Source: Bacteroidota bacterium
GTDB lineage: Bacteria > Bacteroidota > Bacteroidia > Sphingobacteriales > Sphingobacteriaceae
NCBI GenBank assembly: GCA_013288685.1
Contig: JABDBM010000002.1
Location: forward strand, 107,220 to 171,219
Reading direction: 5' to 3'
Length of the DNA: 64,000 bases
Part shown: positions 30,914 through 42,330 of the stretch, piece after piece
Layout: each line of letters opens with the position of its first letter
How positions within the stretch are numbered: position 1 is the first letter of the stretch
Notes under the pieces: generated by a model
What the model was told of the DNA's origin: nothing
The model's database searches: none
The model's input: only the letters and a program-made list of their open reading frames with translations
Program-made: the position numbers and the translations under genes

Positions 30914-31440
30914 GGGGACTAAGGCTTAATCCGCCAAATGATTTGCCCGTTCGCCCTACTACAGATCTGGCTAAAGAAGCACTATTTAATATTCTGCAAA
31001 ACCAAATTGAGTTTGAAGGCATACGTGTGCTCGATCTATTCAGCGGCACCGGCAATATATCTCTCGAATTTGCCTCGCGTGGCGCCGAACAGGTAACGTC
31101 TGTAGATCGCAGCATTCAATGTGTACACTATTTGAAAGATACCGCCCGCCAGCATAAACTAACCAATATCACGGCGCATAAGGACGACGTTTTTAAATAC
31201 CTGCAATTAGAAACCGAACAGTTCGACCTAATTTTTGCCGATCCCCCTTACGACTTAAACCGCATACCCGAAATACCGGGGATTATTTTCGACAAAAACC
31301 TGCTGTTGCCAGATGGTTTATTGATTGTTGAACATCAGTCGCTGCAAAACTTAAGCAAGCACCCGGCATTTGTGGAGCAACGGAAGTACGGGCATTCGTC
31401 GTTTTCTTTTTTCAGGGCGGGAAGCTCTGAGGAACTTTAA
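30889..31440 (+). CDS. rsmD: 16S rRNA (guanine(966)-N(2))-methyltransferase RsmD
   Basis: MRIIGGTLRGLRL...RPTTDLAKEALFNIL...VLDLFSGTGNISLEFASRGA...FADPPYDL. Confidence 0.95.
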   Translation: MRIIGGTLRGLRLNPPNDLPVRPTTDLAKEALFNILQNQIEFEGIRVLDLFSGTGNISLEFASRGAEQVTSVDRSIQCVHYLKDTARQHKLTNITAHKDDVFKYLQLETEQFDLIFADPPYDLNRIPEIPGIIFDKNLLLPDGLLIVEHQSLQNLSKHPAFVEQRKYGHSSFSFFRAGSSEEL

Positions 31441-31454
31441 CCTATCCATTTTTT

Positions 31455-31550
31455 GTCATTCAAAGTGAAGAATCTTCTGAGCCATGCAATAGTCGCTGTT
31501 CATATTCGAGAAGTTCGTCGGAGAAGATTCTTCACTTTGTTCGGAATGAC
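31455..31550. repeat. Dispersed palindromic element, copy 1 (GTCATTC...GAATGAC)
   Basis: Arms GTCATTC(5-nt gap)AAAGTGAAGAATCTTCT / AGAAGATTCTTCACTTTGTTCGGAATGAC; core agccatgcaat shared with 56524-56627. Confidence 0.85.
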
Positions 31551-31582
31551 AACGGGGCTATATTATATAGGATTATACCTCT

Positions 31583-32329
31583 TCAAACTTCAATTACCTT
31601 AACGTCCAACTCTTTTATAAATCCTAATTCATCCGATTGTGAATTAGTAATCACCGTATCAATCATCTTTAAATCCCCAAACTTCAAATAAGTCTCCTTT
31701 CCAATTTTACTCTCGTCGCACAATAAATAGGTTGCCGCGCTGTGGTTGGCAAATGCCTGCGTAATATCGGCTTCCAATTCACTGTTGGCAAATAAGCCAT
31801 TGCGCGAAATACCGTCCACACCTAAAAATGCTTTCGTAGCTTTGTAATTGGCTATGTGCGCATTAGCTATGCGTCCGTGCATGGCTTTGCGTTCTGCATC
31901 GTACTCCCCTCCTATTATATTCAGCGACACCATGCTACCCTGTAATTCGAAAATAACCGGTACAGAGTTGGTAATTACCTTTATCTTTTTGCTTTTTATA
32001 AACTGGCAAAGGCGAAAAACCGTGCTGCCACAATCCATAAAAATAATATCGCCATCGTTTATCAGGGCGGCTGCAGCGCGGCATATCCTATCTTTAGCCT
32101 CTACGTTTTTTGCCGCTTTGTTTACAAAATCATGTGGTATCTCCAGCGGATTCACTTTCATGGCCCCACCATGAGTGCGAAAAAGCAGGCCATCCGCAGC
32201 CAATTGATTCAAATCGCGGCGTACGGTTATTTCTGAAATAGCCAAATCAACGGCTAATTGTTTGATATCTGCCTCGCCCGCAGCTTTCAGTTTTTCTAAA
32301 ATTATTTGCTTTCTTTTTTGAAAGTTCAT
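31583..32329 (-). CDS. DeoR/GlpR family transcriptional regulator
   Basis: N-terminal HTH (ISEITVRRDLNQLAADGLLFRTHGGA) plus DeoRC sensor domain. Confidence 0.94.
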   Translation of the reverse strand: MNFQKRKQIILEKLKAAGEADIKQLAVDLAISEITVRRDLNQLAADGLLFRTHGGAMKVNPLEIPHDFVNKAAKNVEAKDRICRAAAALINDGDIIFMDCGSTVFRLCQFIKSKKIKVITNSVPVIFELQGSMVSLNIIGGEYDAERKAMHGRIANAHIANYKATKAFLGVDGISRNGLFANSELEADITQAFANHSAATYLLCDESKIGKETYLKFGDLKMIDTVITNSQSDELGFIKELDVKVIEV

Positions 32330-32346
32330 TTTTTATATTTTACTTT

Positions 32347-32384
32347 GATCAAAAATAATCATTTCCAATCAAAAACAATCAAAC
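32347..32384. promoter_or_regulatory. Putative DeoR-family operator: four ATCA half-sites at 10-bp spacing
   Basis: gATCAaaaataATCAtttccaATCAaaaacaATCAaa; ATCA at 32348, 32358, 32368, 32378, in the divergent intergenic region. Confidence 0.6.
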
Positions 32385-32388
32385 TATT

Positions 32389-32976
32389 TTGAAAAATATA
32401 AATATTCTTCACACTGATATACTATCCGACAACTGGTATGTACTAAAAAAAATAACATACCAGGATACCGCCGCAGACGGCACAGTGACAACACAAAGCC
32501 GCGAAGCTTATGATCGCGGTAACGGCGCTACCATATTATTATACAACAAACAACGCGAAACTGTGATACTAACCCGCCAATTCCGGATGCCGACATACAT
32601 CAATGGTAATGCCGACGGTTATTTAATTGAATGCTGCGCAGGTTTGCTGGATAAAGATAACCCCGAGGACTGCATCAGGCGCGAAACACAGGAGGAAACC
32701 GGGTATAAAATTTCAGCAGTTAGGAAAGTATTTGAAGCCTATATGTCGCCCGGGTCGGTGACCGAGATATTGCATTTTTTTATAGCCGAGTACAATCAGG
32801 ATATGAAAATAAGCGAAGGCGGCGGACTTGAAGCCGAAAACGAAAACATTGAAGTGCTGGAGCTGCCATTTAAGCAGGCGCTGCAGATGATAAAAACCGG
32901 CGAGATACGGGACGCAAAAACGATAATGCTATTGCAATATGCTTTGATTTCGGATTGTCTGAACCATGATTTTTAG
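32389..32976 (+). CDS. NUDIX hydrolase, NudK-like
   Basis: Nudix box [43 protein letters not shown] start. Confidence 0.9.
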   Translation: MKNINILHTDILSDNWYVLKKITYQDTAADGTVTTQSREAYDRGNGATILLYNKQRETVILTRQFRMPTYINGNADGYLIECCAGLLDKDNPEDCIRRETQEETGYKISAVRKVFEAYMSPGSVTEILHFFIAEYNQDMKISEGGGLEAENENIEVLELPFKQALQMIKTGEIRDAKTIMLLQYALISDCLNHDF

Positions 32977-33017
32977 GATTTAAAGATGGCCATGATGCAT
33001 ATCCATGATTAAATGTT

Positions 33018-33123
33018 GATCACAGATTGAAATTGATTAGCGTGATTACACTGATTTTACATTATACCCAAATAAATGACATACCATCTGCGCAATCAAA
33101 AAAATCATCTTTAATCTGTGATC
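33018..33123. repeat. Intergenic inverted repeat
   Basis: GATCACAGATT (33018-33028) ... AATCTGTGATC (33113-33123). Confidence 0.6.
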
Positions 33124-33145
33124 AAAAAATAAATCCGAAATCCCA

Positions 33146-33496
33146 ATGATGATACTTATAGCAGGCCCGTATCGCTCGGGCACAAACGACGATCCCGATT
33201 TGATTCAGCAAAATTTAGACCGCATGGAAGCCATGGCCTTGCCGTTATTCCGGGCCGGACACATACCGCTTATTGGCGAGTGGCTGGCGCTACCCTTGTT
33301 AAAATCAGCAGGCTCCAAATACCCGGGCGATGATGCCTACCAGGAAATATCCTATCCAATAGCCCGGCGCCTGCTCACCAAATGCGATGCTGTGTTGAGA
33401 ATAGAAGGCGCCTCAAAAGGTGCCGACGGTGACGTAAAATTGGCCAAAGAATTAGGCTTGAAGATTTATTACAAGCTGGAAGATATTATTGGCTGA
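33146..33496 (+). CDS. DUF4406/nucleoside 2-deoxyribosyltransferase-like protein
   Basis: MMILIAGPYRSGTNDDPDLIQQNLDRMEAMALPLFRAGHIPLIGEWLALPL. Confidence 0.75.
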   Translation: MMILIAGPYRSGTNDDPDLIQQNLDRMEAMALPLFRAGHIPLIGEWLALPLLKSAGSKYPGDDAYQEISYPIARRLLTKCDAVLRIEGASKGADGDVKLAKELGLKIYYKLEDIIG

Positions 33497-33531
33497 AATG
33501 TTACCTTTGGCAGGATTTATTCAGGAAAACA

Positions 33532-33993
33532 ATGAAAATCGCGCTCTTCCCCGGTTCATTTGACCCGGTTACCAAGGCTCATGTCGATATTGTAAAAAGA
33601 TCTGTCGGCTTGTTCGACAAGGTCTATATCGGCATTGGTGTTAACAGTACCAAAGCCGGCTTTTTAAGCATCGAAAAAAGGGAGCAAATGCTTCGGGCGG
33701 TTTTCGAAACCGATCCGCGCATTCATATCGTAGCGTATGAAGGTCTTACGGTAAATTTTTGTAAAAGTATAGGCGCAACTTATATGATACGCGGCATTCG
33801 TACTGTATCAGACTTTGAGTACGAAAAAGCCATCGCACAAATGAATCATTCGCTCGAACCTGAGATTGAAAGCATTTTCATCGTAAGCAAGCCAGGCTAT
33901 TCGTCTATCAGTTCGAGCATTGTGCGCGAAATTATGCGTTATAACGGCGATGTAAGCCAGTTTATTCCGCAGCAAGCGCTACCCTACCTGTAA
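33532..33993 (+). CDS. coaD: Pantetheine-phosphate adenylyltransferase
   Basis: MKIALFPGSFDPVTKAHVDIVKRS...YMIRGIRTVSDFEYEKAIAQMN...SSISSSIVREI. Confidence 0.97.
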   Translation: MKIALFPGSFDPVTKAHVDIVKRSVGLFDKVYIGIGVNSTKAGFLSIEKREQMLRAVFETDPRIHIVAYEGLTVNFCKSIGATYMIRGIRTVSDFEYEKAIAQMNHSLEPEIESIFIVSKPGYSSISSSIVREIMRYNGDVSQFIPQQALPYL

Positions 33994-34600
33994 CTAATTT
34001 TTGTTTTACCAGCACATCCATAATGGATGGGAAGGTATTTTCAACAATCGGTTCAATATGGTGCTTTTTAAACCAGCGTACGTCAGTAATGCCTTCTTCT
34101 TTTTGGGGCTTTAATTTTCCCTGGGCCTTGCAGCGCATTTTAAACCAGTGTGTTTTCTTTAACACAACCTCGCCCCGGTTAATATAAACGTGGTAGGTTT
34201 TGCAAATTTTATCGCCCAGCTCGCTTACTTTAATACCGCATTCTTCTTCTACCTCGCGTACCGCTGCCTCCTTAACCCGTTCATCTTTTTCAATTTTCCC
34301 TTTCGGGATATCCCATTTGCCATTACGAAAAATAAACAAATATTCGCCATTTTCGTTTTTAACTAAGCCACCGGCAGCCTCAATAAGGGTGATGTTTTTT
34401 TTAATTACCTTTAAAAAGGTACGGGCATCGTTACAATGCACATAGAAGAAATTACTGCGATGAGCGAGTATCCACGTATACAAAATTTTCAGGTCAAATG
34501 CCTCGGCATCAATGGCTGTGTAATTTTCTTTGCGCTTTGGCAGCGATTCTGTTAGCAGTATCACTTTTTCGTTAATATAAATTCTGTATTTTTGGGCCAT
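33962..34600 (-). CDS. NUDIX hydrolase
   Basis: Nudix box GKIEKDERVKEAAVREVEEECGI; start MAQKYRIYINEKV at 34600. Confidence 0.88.
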   Translation of the reverse strand: MAQKYRIYINEKVILLTESLPKRKENYTAIDAEAFDLKILYTWILAHRSNFFYVHCNDARTFLKVIKKNITLIEAAGGLVKNENGEYLFIFRNGKWDIPKGKIEKDERVKEAAVREVEEECGIKVSELGDKICKTYHVYINRGEVVLKKTHWFKMRCKAQGKLKPQKEEGITDVRWFKKHHIEPIVENTFPSIMDVLVKQKLVTGRVALAAE

Positions 34601-35240
34601 GTTTGATAAATCAGAGACAGAACAAAAGGTTGCTGAATTCCTCTTGCAAATTAAAGCAATAAAATTACAACCTGCCAATCCTTTTACATGGGCCTCGGGC
34701 TGGAAGTCGCCAATTTATTGCGATAACCGGATTACACTCTCGCACCCAACTATACGCACGTATATAAGGCAGCAGTTAAGTGAGCTGGTGCAGGATAAAT
34801 TTGGATCGGCTGGTTGCATTGCCGGGGTGGCTACAGCGGGTATTCCGCAGGGTGTATTGGTTGCACAGGAATTGGGCCTGCCCTTCATCTATGTGCGCGC
34901 AAAGCCAAAAGATCATGGCACCGGAAATTTAATTGAGGGCGATGTATTGCCGGGCCGACGGGTGGTGGTGATTGAAGATTTGATATCAACTGGCAAAAGC
35001 AGCCTGCAAGCCGTTGAGGCCCTGCGCGATGCAGGTTATGACGTAGCCGGACTGGCAGCCATATTTACTTATGGTTTTGACGTAGCTACGGAAAATTTTA
35101 AACAAGCCAACTGCCCGTTTGTAACGTTAAGCAATTACAATGCATTGGTAAAGTATGCCGGCGATAACCAGTTTATATCCGAAAGCGATATTGAATTACT
35201 GAGCCAATGGCGGGTTGATCCGGGTGCCTGGGGAAAATAG
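34599..35240 (+). CDS. pyrE: Orotate phosphoribosyltransferase
   Basis: FTWASGWKSPIYCDNRITLSHP; PRPP motif VVVIEDLISTGKSS. Confidence 0.97.
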   Translation: MFDKSETEQKVAEFLLQIKAIKLQPANPFTWASGWKSPIYCDNRITLSHPTIRTYIRQQLSELVQDKFGSAGCIAGVATAGIPQGVLVAQELGLPFIYVRAKPKDHGTGNLIEGDVLPGRRVVVIEDLISTGKSSLQAVEALRDAGYDVAGLAAIFTYGFDVATENFKQANCPFVTLSNYNALVKYAGDNQFISESDIELLSQWRVDPGAWGK

Positions 35241-35405
35241 TTTGCAATGTGCAGTTTGCATTTTGGCAGATATTTGTTTGCAGTGCACAAATATCCCGAT
35301 TCCGGTAAAAAACTAAAACAACATGCCACCCCAATTGTTACATGCTGACTATTTAACAGATAAAAAACTGCAAACTGCCTGCCGGCAACTGCAAACTGAA
35401 CAAAA

Positions 35406-35801
35406 ATGAGCATCTTTAAAAGTACAACCACTATAAATCGCCCGGTAAATGAAGTTTACCAGTTTTTAGCCGACTTAAAAAACCATAGCCAGTTAATGCC
35501 CGAGAACGTAGAGAACTGGAATGCAACCAATGATGAGGCCAGCTTTACCATAAAAAACATGGGAAAGCTTAGCCTCAAGGTAAAAAACCGTGTGGAAAAC
35601 CGCGAAATCAGTATCGTTCCAGCCGAAAAACCGCCATTTGATTTGGAGTTAAAATGGACCTTAACTGAAAACAATAACCGAACAGATGTTTTATTTACAA
35701 TCGACGCGAATTTGAATATGATGATGAAAATGATGGCGTCCGGCCCTTTACAAAAATTGGCCGATCACGAAACTCAAAGTATATTATCTATATTAACTTA
35801 G
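35406..35801 (+). CDS. SRPBCC family protein
   Basis: Polyketide cyclase/SRPBCC-like: STTTINRPVNEVYQFLADLKNHSQLMP. Confidence 0.8.
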   Translation: MSIFKSTTTINRPVNEVYQFLADLKNHSQLMPENVENWNATNDEASFTIKNMGKLSLKVKNRVENREISIVPAEKPPFDLELKWTLTENNNRTDVLFTIDANLNMMMKMMASGPLQKLADHETQSILSILT

Positions 35802-35835
35802 ATACCTCAACAAATCACCCGCACACATCCCGGAA

Positions 35836-35916
35836 CTAATATTCCTTTTCCTTCAACACACGGAACGTGAAAACAAACACATTTGCTAATAATAGCAATG
35901 CAATAATCAGTGCCAT
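35836..35916 (-). CDS. Putative small single-TM protein (26 aa)
   Basis: Minus strand MALIIALLLLANVFVFTFRVLKEKEY*: hydrophobic helix with basic/acidic tail, in an otherwise empty intergenic region. Confidence 0.5.
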   Translation of the reverse strand: MALIIALLLLANVFVFTFRVLKEKEY

Positions 35917-36313
35917 AACCTTTTAATTTAATGTATAATTTATATTAGATTTATACACATTATAACGTGTCATGTTATCTTAAAGTTTACCCTTTCTAAT
36001 TAATACTTATTTTTCAATAAATAGTGGCATTTATTATGCAATTAAAGTTAAAGAGGCAATAATTGGATAAATTTTGCAACATTTTTACATTTAGCTATAG
36101 CTACAAAACTGCGAAAAACAGTGGATTTGAGTTTAAAAACGCCTGAAACGGCGAATAACCCAAAAACAAGGGATTATAGTATAAAGGAATTTAAATACTG
36201 TGAACCCACTCCATGCAGCTACGTTTTCCAACTTTCCAAACTTTTCCGGCCCGATAATTATCGGAATTCCGGACTTTCCGACTTCCCTCCCCTTGCTTCC
36301 CGGGCAATTTTAA

Positions 36314-37966
<1,653 letters not shown>

Positions 37967-37977
37967 TAATTAAGGGG

Positions 37978-38337
37978 TTAATTTGAAAAGGTTTTCGCCA
38001 ATGGATTAGGGTAATTGTCACTTTGATCCTCGGCTACATTGTCCAAACATTTAAAATCCTTCTCAACCAACAGGAATAGCCCGTTATCTTGGTATTCAAC
38101 GCCAACGTTATCGGGCAATTCCCATTTGTTTGCCAGCGTCGCAGGCATAAACAGGGTAATTTTATTGTCTTCGAAAACAGCCGACAAATTGTTAAGCCGG
38201 TTTTGCTGCAGGGCGTACGTAAGCCTTTGCGCGCCAAAATCTGTTATCTCTTCAATATAGCCGTTTTTCATAAACTTATCTACATCGCTCTTGGTAAGCC
38301 TGTATCGCAGAGAGTTTCCTTTTATCCTGATCTTCAT
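37978..38337 (-). CDS. Conserved hypothetical protein (DUF7009-like), cotranscribed with cobA
   Basis: 119 aa MKIRIKGNSLRYRLTKSDVDKFMKNGYIEE...; 11 bp downstream of cobA on the same strand. Confidence 0.7.
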   Translation of the reverse strand: MKIRIKGNSLRYRLTKSDVDKFMKNGYIEEITDFGAQRLTYALQQNRLNNLSAVFEDNKITLFMPATLANKWELPDNVGVEYQDNGLFLLVEKDFKCLDNVAEDQSDNYPNPLAKTFSN

Positions 38338-38348
38338 GGTGCTGCTTT

Positions 38349-39077
38349 CTATTGGGGAATATTGGTTACTTCGCCTATAATAATAATAGCCGGGTAGGTT
38401 AATTGCATGCTTTCGGCAATTTCCGGCAGGTTTTTCACCAGCCCTCTCGCTGATTTTTGATTCGGAAGTGAGGCATGCTGTATAATTGCCGCTGGTATAT
38501 CACCGTTTCCCGATTCTATATAAGCTTCTGCTATTTCATGTAATTTTTTCATCCCCATATAAACAACTACCGTTGCCTTGCTCTGGATGGCCAATTTCAA
38601 ATCGGCAGATAAGCGGCCATCCTTTTTTGTGCCCGTAACCATCCATACGCTTTCACTTAGTGACCGATGTGTTAATGGTATATCTTCAAACCCCGATGCC
38701 TGCATACTGGTAATACCGGGGATAAAATGCGTTTTTATCCCGTGTTCACGAGCATATATAATTTCTTCGAAGCCCCGGCCAAATATAAACGGATCGCCCC
38801 CTTTTAGGCGCACTACTTTTCCTTTGGTAAATGCAAAGTGTTTAATCATCTCGTGAATTTGTTCCTGTGGGGTGTATTCGCCATAGGGCTGTTTGCCAAC
38901 ATATATTTTGTCGCAGTGTTCGGGCGCCAGGCTTAAAAGATCTTTGTTAGCCAGGTTATCATACAATATAACATCGGCCTGTTGTAGTATTTTATAGCCT
39001 TTAACGGTAATTAATTCAGGATCACCGGGGCCAGCACCCAGGACAAATAACTCTGGAATAACAGTTATATTTTTCAT
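38349..39077 (-). CDS. cobA: Uroporphyrinogen-III C-methyltransferase (siroheme synthesis)
   Basis: FVLGAGPGDPELITVKGYKILQQADVILYDNL...RLKGGDPFIFGRGFEE...GITSMQASGFEDIPLTHR. Confidence 0.95.
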   Translation of the reverse strand: MKNITVIPELFVLGAGPGDPELITVKGYKILQQADVILYDNLANKDLLSLAPEHCDKIYVGKQPYGEYTPQEQIHEMIKHFAFTKGKVVRLKGGDPFIFGRGFEEIIYAREHGIKTHFIPGITSMQASGFEDIPLTHRSLSESVWMVTGTKKDGRLSADLKLAIQSKATVVVYMGMKKLHEIAEAYIESGNGDIPAAIIQHASLPNQKSARGLVKNLPEIAESMQLTYPAIIIIGEVTNIPQ

Positions 39078-39174
39078 GTTTTTAGCAAATTATTAAAAAT
39101 CAGTCCATTTTAAGTGATAATAAAATCATTTTTTCAATAAATTATAACATTTGATATAAAATATTGAGTAAATT

Positions 39175-39188
39175 ATGATTTAAATCAT
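39175..39188. promoter_or_regulatory. Putative Crp/Fnr-type site upstream of nirB
   Basis: ATGATTTAAATCAT, perfect palindrome containing TGATnnnnATCA. Confidence 0.5.
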
Positions 39189-39354
39189 ATAAATATCAAT
39201 TTTATATTTAATTAATCATTTAATTTATGACCAAATTAATAAAATATATTTGAATTATCGATTTAATTGTTTAAAATTGCTATTGTAAATGCAAATTAGG
39301 TCGCACTTGTTGTATTTACGGGTTAAAACGCTTTAACAATTTAAAAAACTCGAT

Positions 39355-41847
39355 ATGATCAAACCAACAATTATTGTAGTTGGCAATGGCATGGTAGGTT
39401 ATAAGTTTTGCGAAAAACTGGTAGCCCGGTCGGCAGACTTCAACATCATTGTTTTTGGCGAAGAACCGCGCCACGCTTATGACAGGGTTCACCTCAGCGA
39501 ATACTTTAACGGAAAATCGGCTGATGATCTTTCTCTTTCAACATTTTCCTGGTATCAGGAACATGATATAACCCTGCACCTTGGGGACCCCATTCAGGAT
39601 ATAAACCGCACTGCCAAAACGGTACATTCATTATCAGGCATTACTTTCCAATACGATTTCCTCGTATTGGCCACCGGCTCTTCGGCATTTGTGCCGGATA
39701 TTCCTGGTGTTGAAAAAGAAGGTGTTTTTGTGTATCGCACTATTGAGGATCTGGAGCTAATGAAAGCTTATGCCCCTAAAGTTAAAACAGGCGCTGTAAT
39801 GGGTGGTGGTTTGCTGGGCCTGGAAGCGGCCAAAGCGTTAATGGACCTGGGCGTTGCCGAAACACATGTAATTGAATTCGCCCCCCGCCTGATGCCCAGG
39901 CAGATTGATTCTGCCGGGAGTGCCATGCTGCAATCCAAACTCAAAGAACTTGGGTTAAGCATTCACTTAAATAAAAGCACTGCTTATATAGGTGGTGGGC
40001 ACAAAATAGAAAACCTGCATTTTACCGACGAAAGTGTGCTGGCTATAGACATGCTGGTAATATCCGCAGGAATAAGGCCGCGCGATGAGCTGGCAAAACT
40101 TTGCGGACTGCAAACGGGCATACGCGGGGGAATTGTTGTTAACGAAAAAATGCAAACCAGCGACAGCTGCGTTTTTGCGATTGGCGAGTGCGCTTTGTAC
40201 GAAGGCATGATATACGGCCTGGTAGCACCCGGCTACGAAATGGCCGATATTGTAGTTAACCAGTTAACTGCAGGCAGCAAACTATTTTACGGCTACGACA
40301 TGAGCACCAAACTAAAACTAATTGGTGTTGATGTGGCCAGCTTTGGCGATGCTTTTGTAACCGAGCCCGATTGCCGCACCATTGTTTTTGAGGATACCCA
40401 CAAAGGCATATATAAACGCATTAATATAAGTACTGATGGTAAGCAATTATTGGGTGGCATTTTAATTGGCGATGCCGATGCCTATAACATGCTGCTGCAA
40501 ACCGTTAATAATAAAATAGTACTTCCGCCTAATCCCGAAGATTTAATATTAGGTGCGCGGGGCGGCGCTGAAAGTGAAGGCACCGGGGTGATGAGCTTGC
40601 CCGACGATGCGCTTATTTGCTCGTGCGAAGCAGTTAATAAAGCTGCCATTTGTTCAACTGTCAGCGATTTGGGCATTACGACTATTGAGGGAATGAAAAA
40701 ATGCACCAAAGCCGGAACCGGCTGCGGCGGCTGTGTTCCTTTAGTTAAGGACCTGATTGCAGGCACCATGAAAGCCAATGGCCAGTATATTAAAAATGTA
40801 ATTTGCGAGCATTTTGAATATTCAAGACAGGAGCTTTTTGATTTAGTAAAGATTGGTCAAATTAAAAACTACGACCTGGTGCTAGATCATTTTGGAAAAG
40901 GGGACGGTTGCGAGGTATGCAAACCTGCCGTGGCCAGTATACTATCCAGCCTGTGGAACGATGTAATTGTTAAGCAGGATACCATACAGGATAGTAACGA
41001 CCGCTTTTTGGCGAACATTCAAAAAGGCGGAACCTATTCGGTAGTGCCACGCATTCCGGGAGGAGAAATCACCCCTGATAAATTAATTGTACTGGGGCAG
41101 GTGGCCAAACGGTACAGATTATATACCAAGATTACCGGCGGACAGCGGATTGACCTGTTCGGCGCGCATCTAAATGATTTGCCTGCCATTTGGGAAGAGT
41201 TAATAGATGCCGGCTTTGAAAGCGGCCACGCCTACGGCAAGGCGCTGCGGACCGTAAAAAGTTGTGTTGGCAGCACCTGGTGCCGGTTTGGCTTGCACGA
41301 CAGTGTATCGTTCGCTATTGAAATTGAAGACAGATATAAGGGCATACGCGCTCCGCATAAAATTAAGGGAGGAGTAAGTGGCTGTGTACGCGAATGCGCC
41401 GAAGCGCAGGCAAAAGACTTTGGAATTATTGCCACCGAAAAAGGTTGGAACCTGTATGTATGCGGTAACGGCGGTTCGAAACCCCAGCATGCCCAGTTGC
41501 TGGCTACTGATATTGATAAAGAAACACTGGTTAAATACCTCGACAGATTCCTGATGTTTTATATAAAAACCGCCGAACCGTTGTCCCGCACCGCAACGTG
41601 GTTAAATAAAATGGATGGTGGCTTAAGTTATTTAAAAAATGTAATCGTGAACGATAGTCTTGGTTTAGGCGCTCAATTGGAAGAAGAAATGCAATCATTA
41701 GTAAACAGCTATCACTGCGAATGGAAAGAGGTTATTGAAGACCCCGCTTTGCGCAAACGATTTACACATTTTATTAATGCGCCCGACGAAAAAGATCCGA
41801 GCGTACAGTTCGAGCCCATGCGGGATCAGGTTAAAGCGAAATGGTAA
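39355..41847 (+). CDS. nirB: Nitrite reductase (NADH) large subunit
   Basis: FAD/NAD domains, BFD [2Fe-2S] (CSCEAVNKAAICS...CTKAGTGCGGC), siroheme/4Fe-4S cysteines (CVGSTWCRFG; CVRECAEA). Confidence 0.96.
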   Translation: MIKPTIIVVGNGMVGYKFCEKLVARSADFNIIVFGEEPRHAYDRVHLSEYFNGKSADDLSLSTFSWYQEHDITLHLGDPIQDINRTAKTVHSLSGITFQYDFLVLATGSSAFVPDIPGVEKEGVFVYRTIEDLELMKAYAPKVKTGAVMGGGLLGLEAAKALMDLGVAETHVIEFAPRLMPRQIDSAGSAMLQSKLKELGLSIHLNKSTAYIGGGHKIENLHFTDESVLAIDMLVISAGIRPRDELAKLCGLQTGIRGGIVVNEKMQTSDSCVFAIGECALYEGMIYGLVAPGYEMADIVVNQLTAGSKLFYGYDMSTKLKLIGVDVASFGDAFVTEPDCRTIVFEDTHKGIYKRINISTDGKQLLGGILIGDADAYNMLLQTVNNKIVLPPNPEDLILGARGGAESEGTGVMSLPDDALICSCEAVNKAAICSTVSDLGITTIEGMKKCTKAGTGCGGCVPLVKDLIAGTMKANGQYIKNVICEHFEYSRQELFDLVKIGQIKNYDLVLDHFGKGDGCEVCKPAVASILSSLWNDVIVKQDTIQDSNDRFLANIQKGGTYSVVPRIPGGEITPDKLIVLGQVAKRYRLYTKITGGQRIDLFGAHLNDLPAIWEELIDAGFESGHAYGKALRTVKSCVGSTWCRFGLHDSVSFAIEIEDRYKGIRAPHKIKGGVSGCVRECAEAQAKDFGIIATEKGWNLYVCGNGGSKPQHAQLLATDIDKETLVKYLDRFLMFYIKTAEPLSRTATWLNKMDGGLSYLKNVIVNDSLGLGAQLEEEMQSLVNSYHCEWKEVIEDPALRKRFTHFINAPDEKDPSVQFEPMRDQVKAKW

Positions 41848-41867
41848 TATTAAAAAGATCAGAAAAA

Positions 41868-42224
41868 ATGGAAACAATTATTACAACAGCAATTGATTGG
41901 GTTTTGGCTTGTTATGCCGATGATGTACCTGCAAATGGGGGCGCCTGTGTTAAACTAAGGAATGAACAAATTGCGGTTTACAATTTCGCCCGCCGGGGTG
42001 AATGGTATGCAACCCAAAATTTATGCCCGCACAAACAGCAAATGGTTTTATCGAGAGGTATGATTGGCAGCGCCGGCGAAACATGCGAACCAAAGGTGGC
42101 CTGCCCCTTTCACAAAAATACTTTTTCCCTTTTAAGCGGGCAATGTTTAACTAATGAAGAATTATCCATCAAAACCTTCCCGGTAATGGTAGACAATGGG
42201 AAAGTTTACATTGGTTTTGCCTGA
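41868..42224 (+). CDS. nirD: Nitrite reductase small subunit, Rieske-type
   Basis: CPHKQQMVLSRGMI...CPFHKNTFSLLSGQCL; follows nirB. Confidence 0.92.
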   Translation: METIITTAIDWVLACYADDVPANGGACVKLRNEQIAVYNFARRGEWYATQNLCPHKQQMVLSRGMIGSAGETCEPKVACPFHKNTFSLLSGQCLTNEELSIKTFPVMVDNGKVYIGFA

Positions 42225-42296
42225 CATTTTATATAGAGAAATTTCGGTTCATCAACAGGGCGTCGTACTTATTTAAGTTTGAGAATAATGGCTATG

Positions 42297-42330
42297 TCTC
42301 TCCGCCGCCTGGCGGGGAGCTTCGTTTTTT
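42297..42330 (+). terminator. Terminator-like hairpin after nirD
   Basis: CTCTCCGCC-gcct-GGCGGGGAG followed by CTTCGTTTTTT. Confidence 0.7.
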
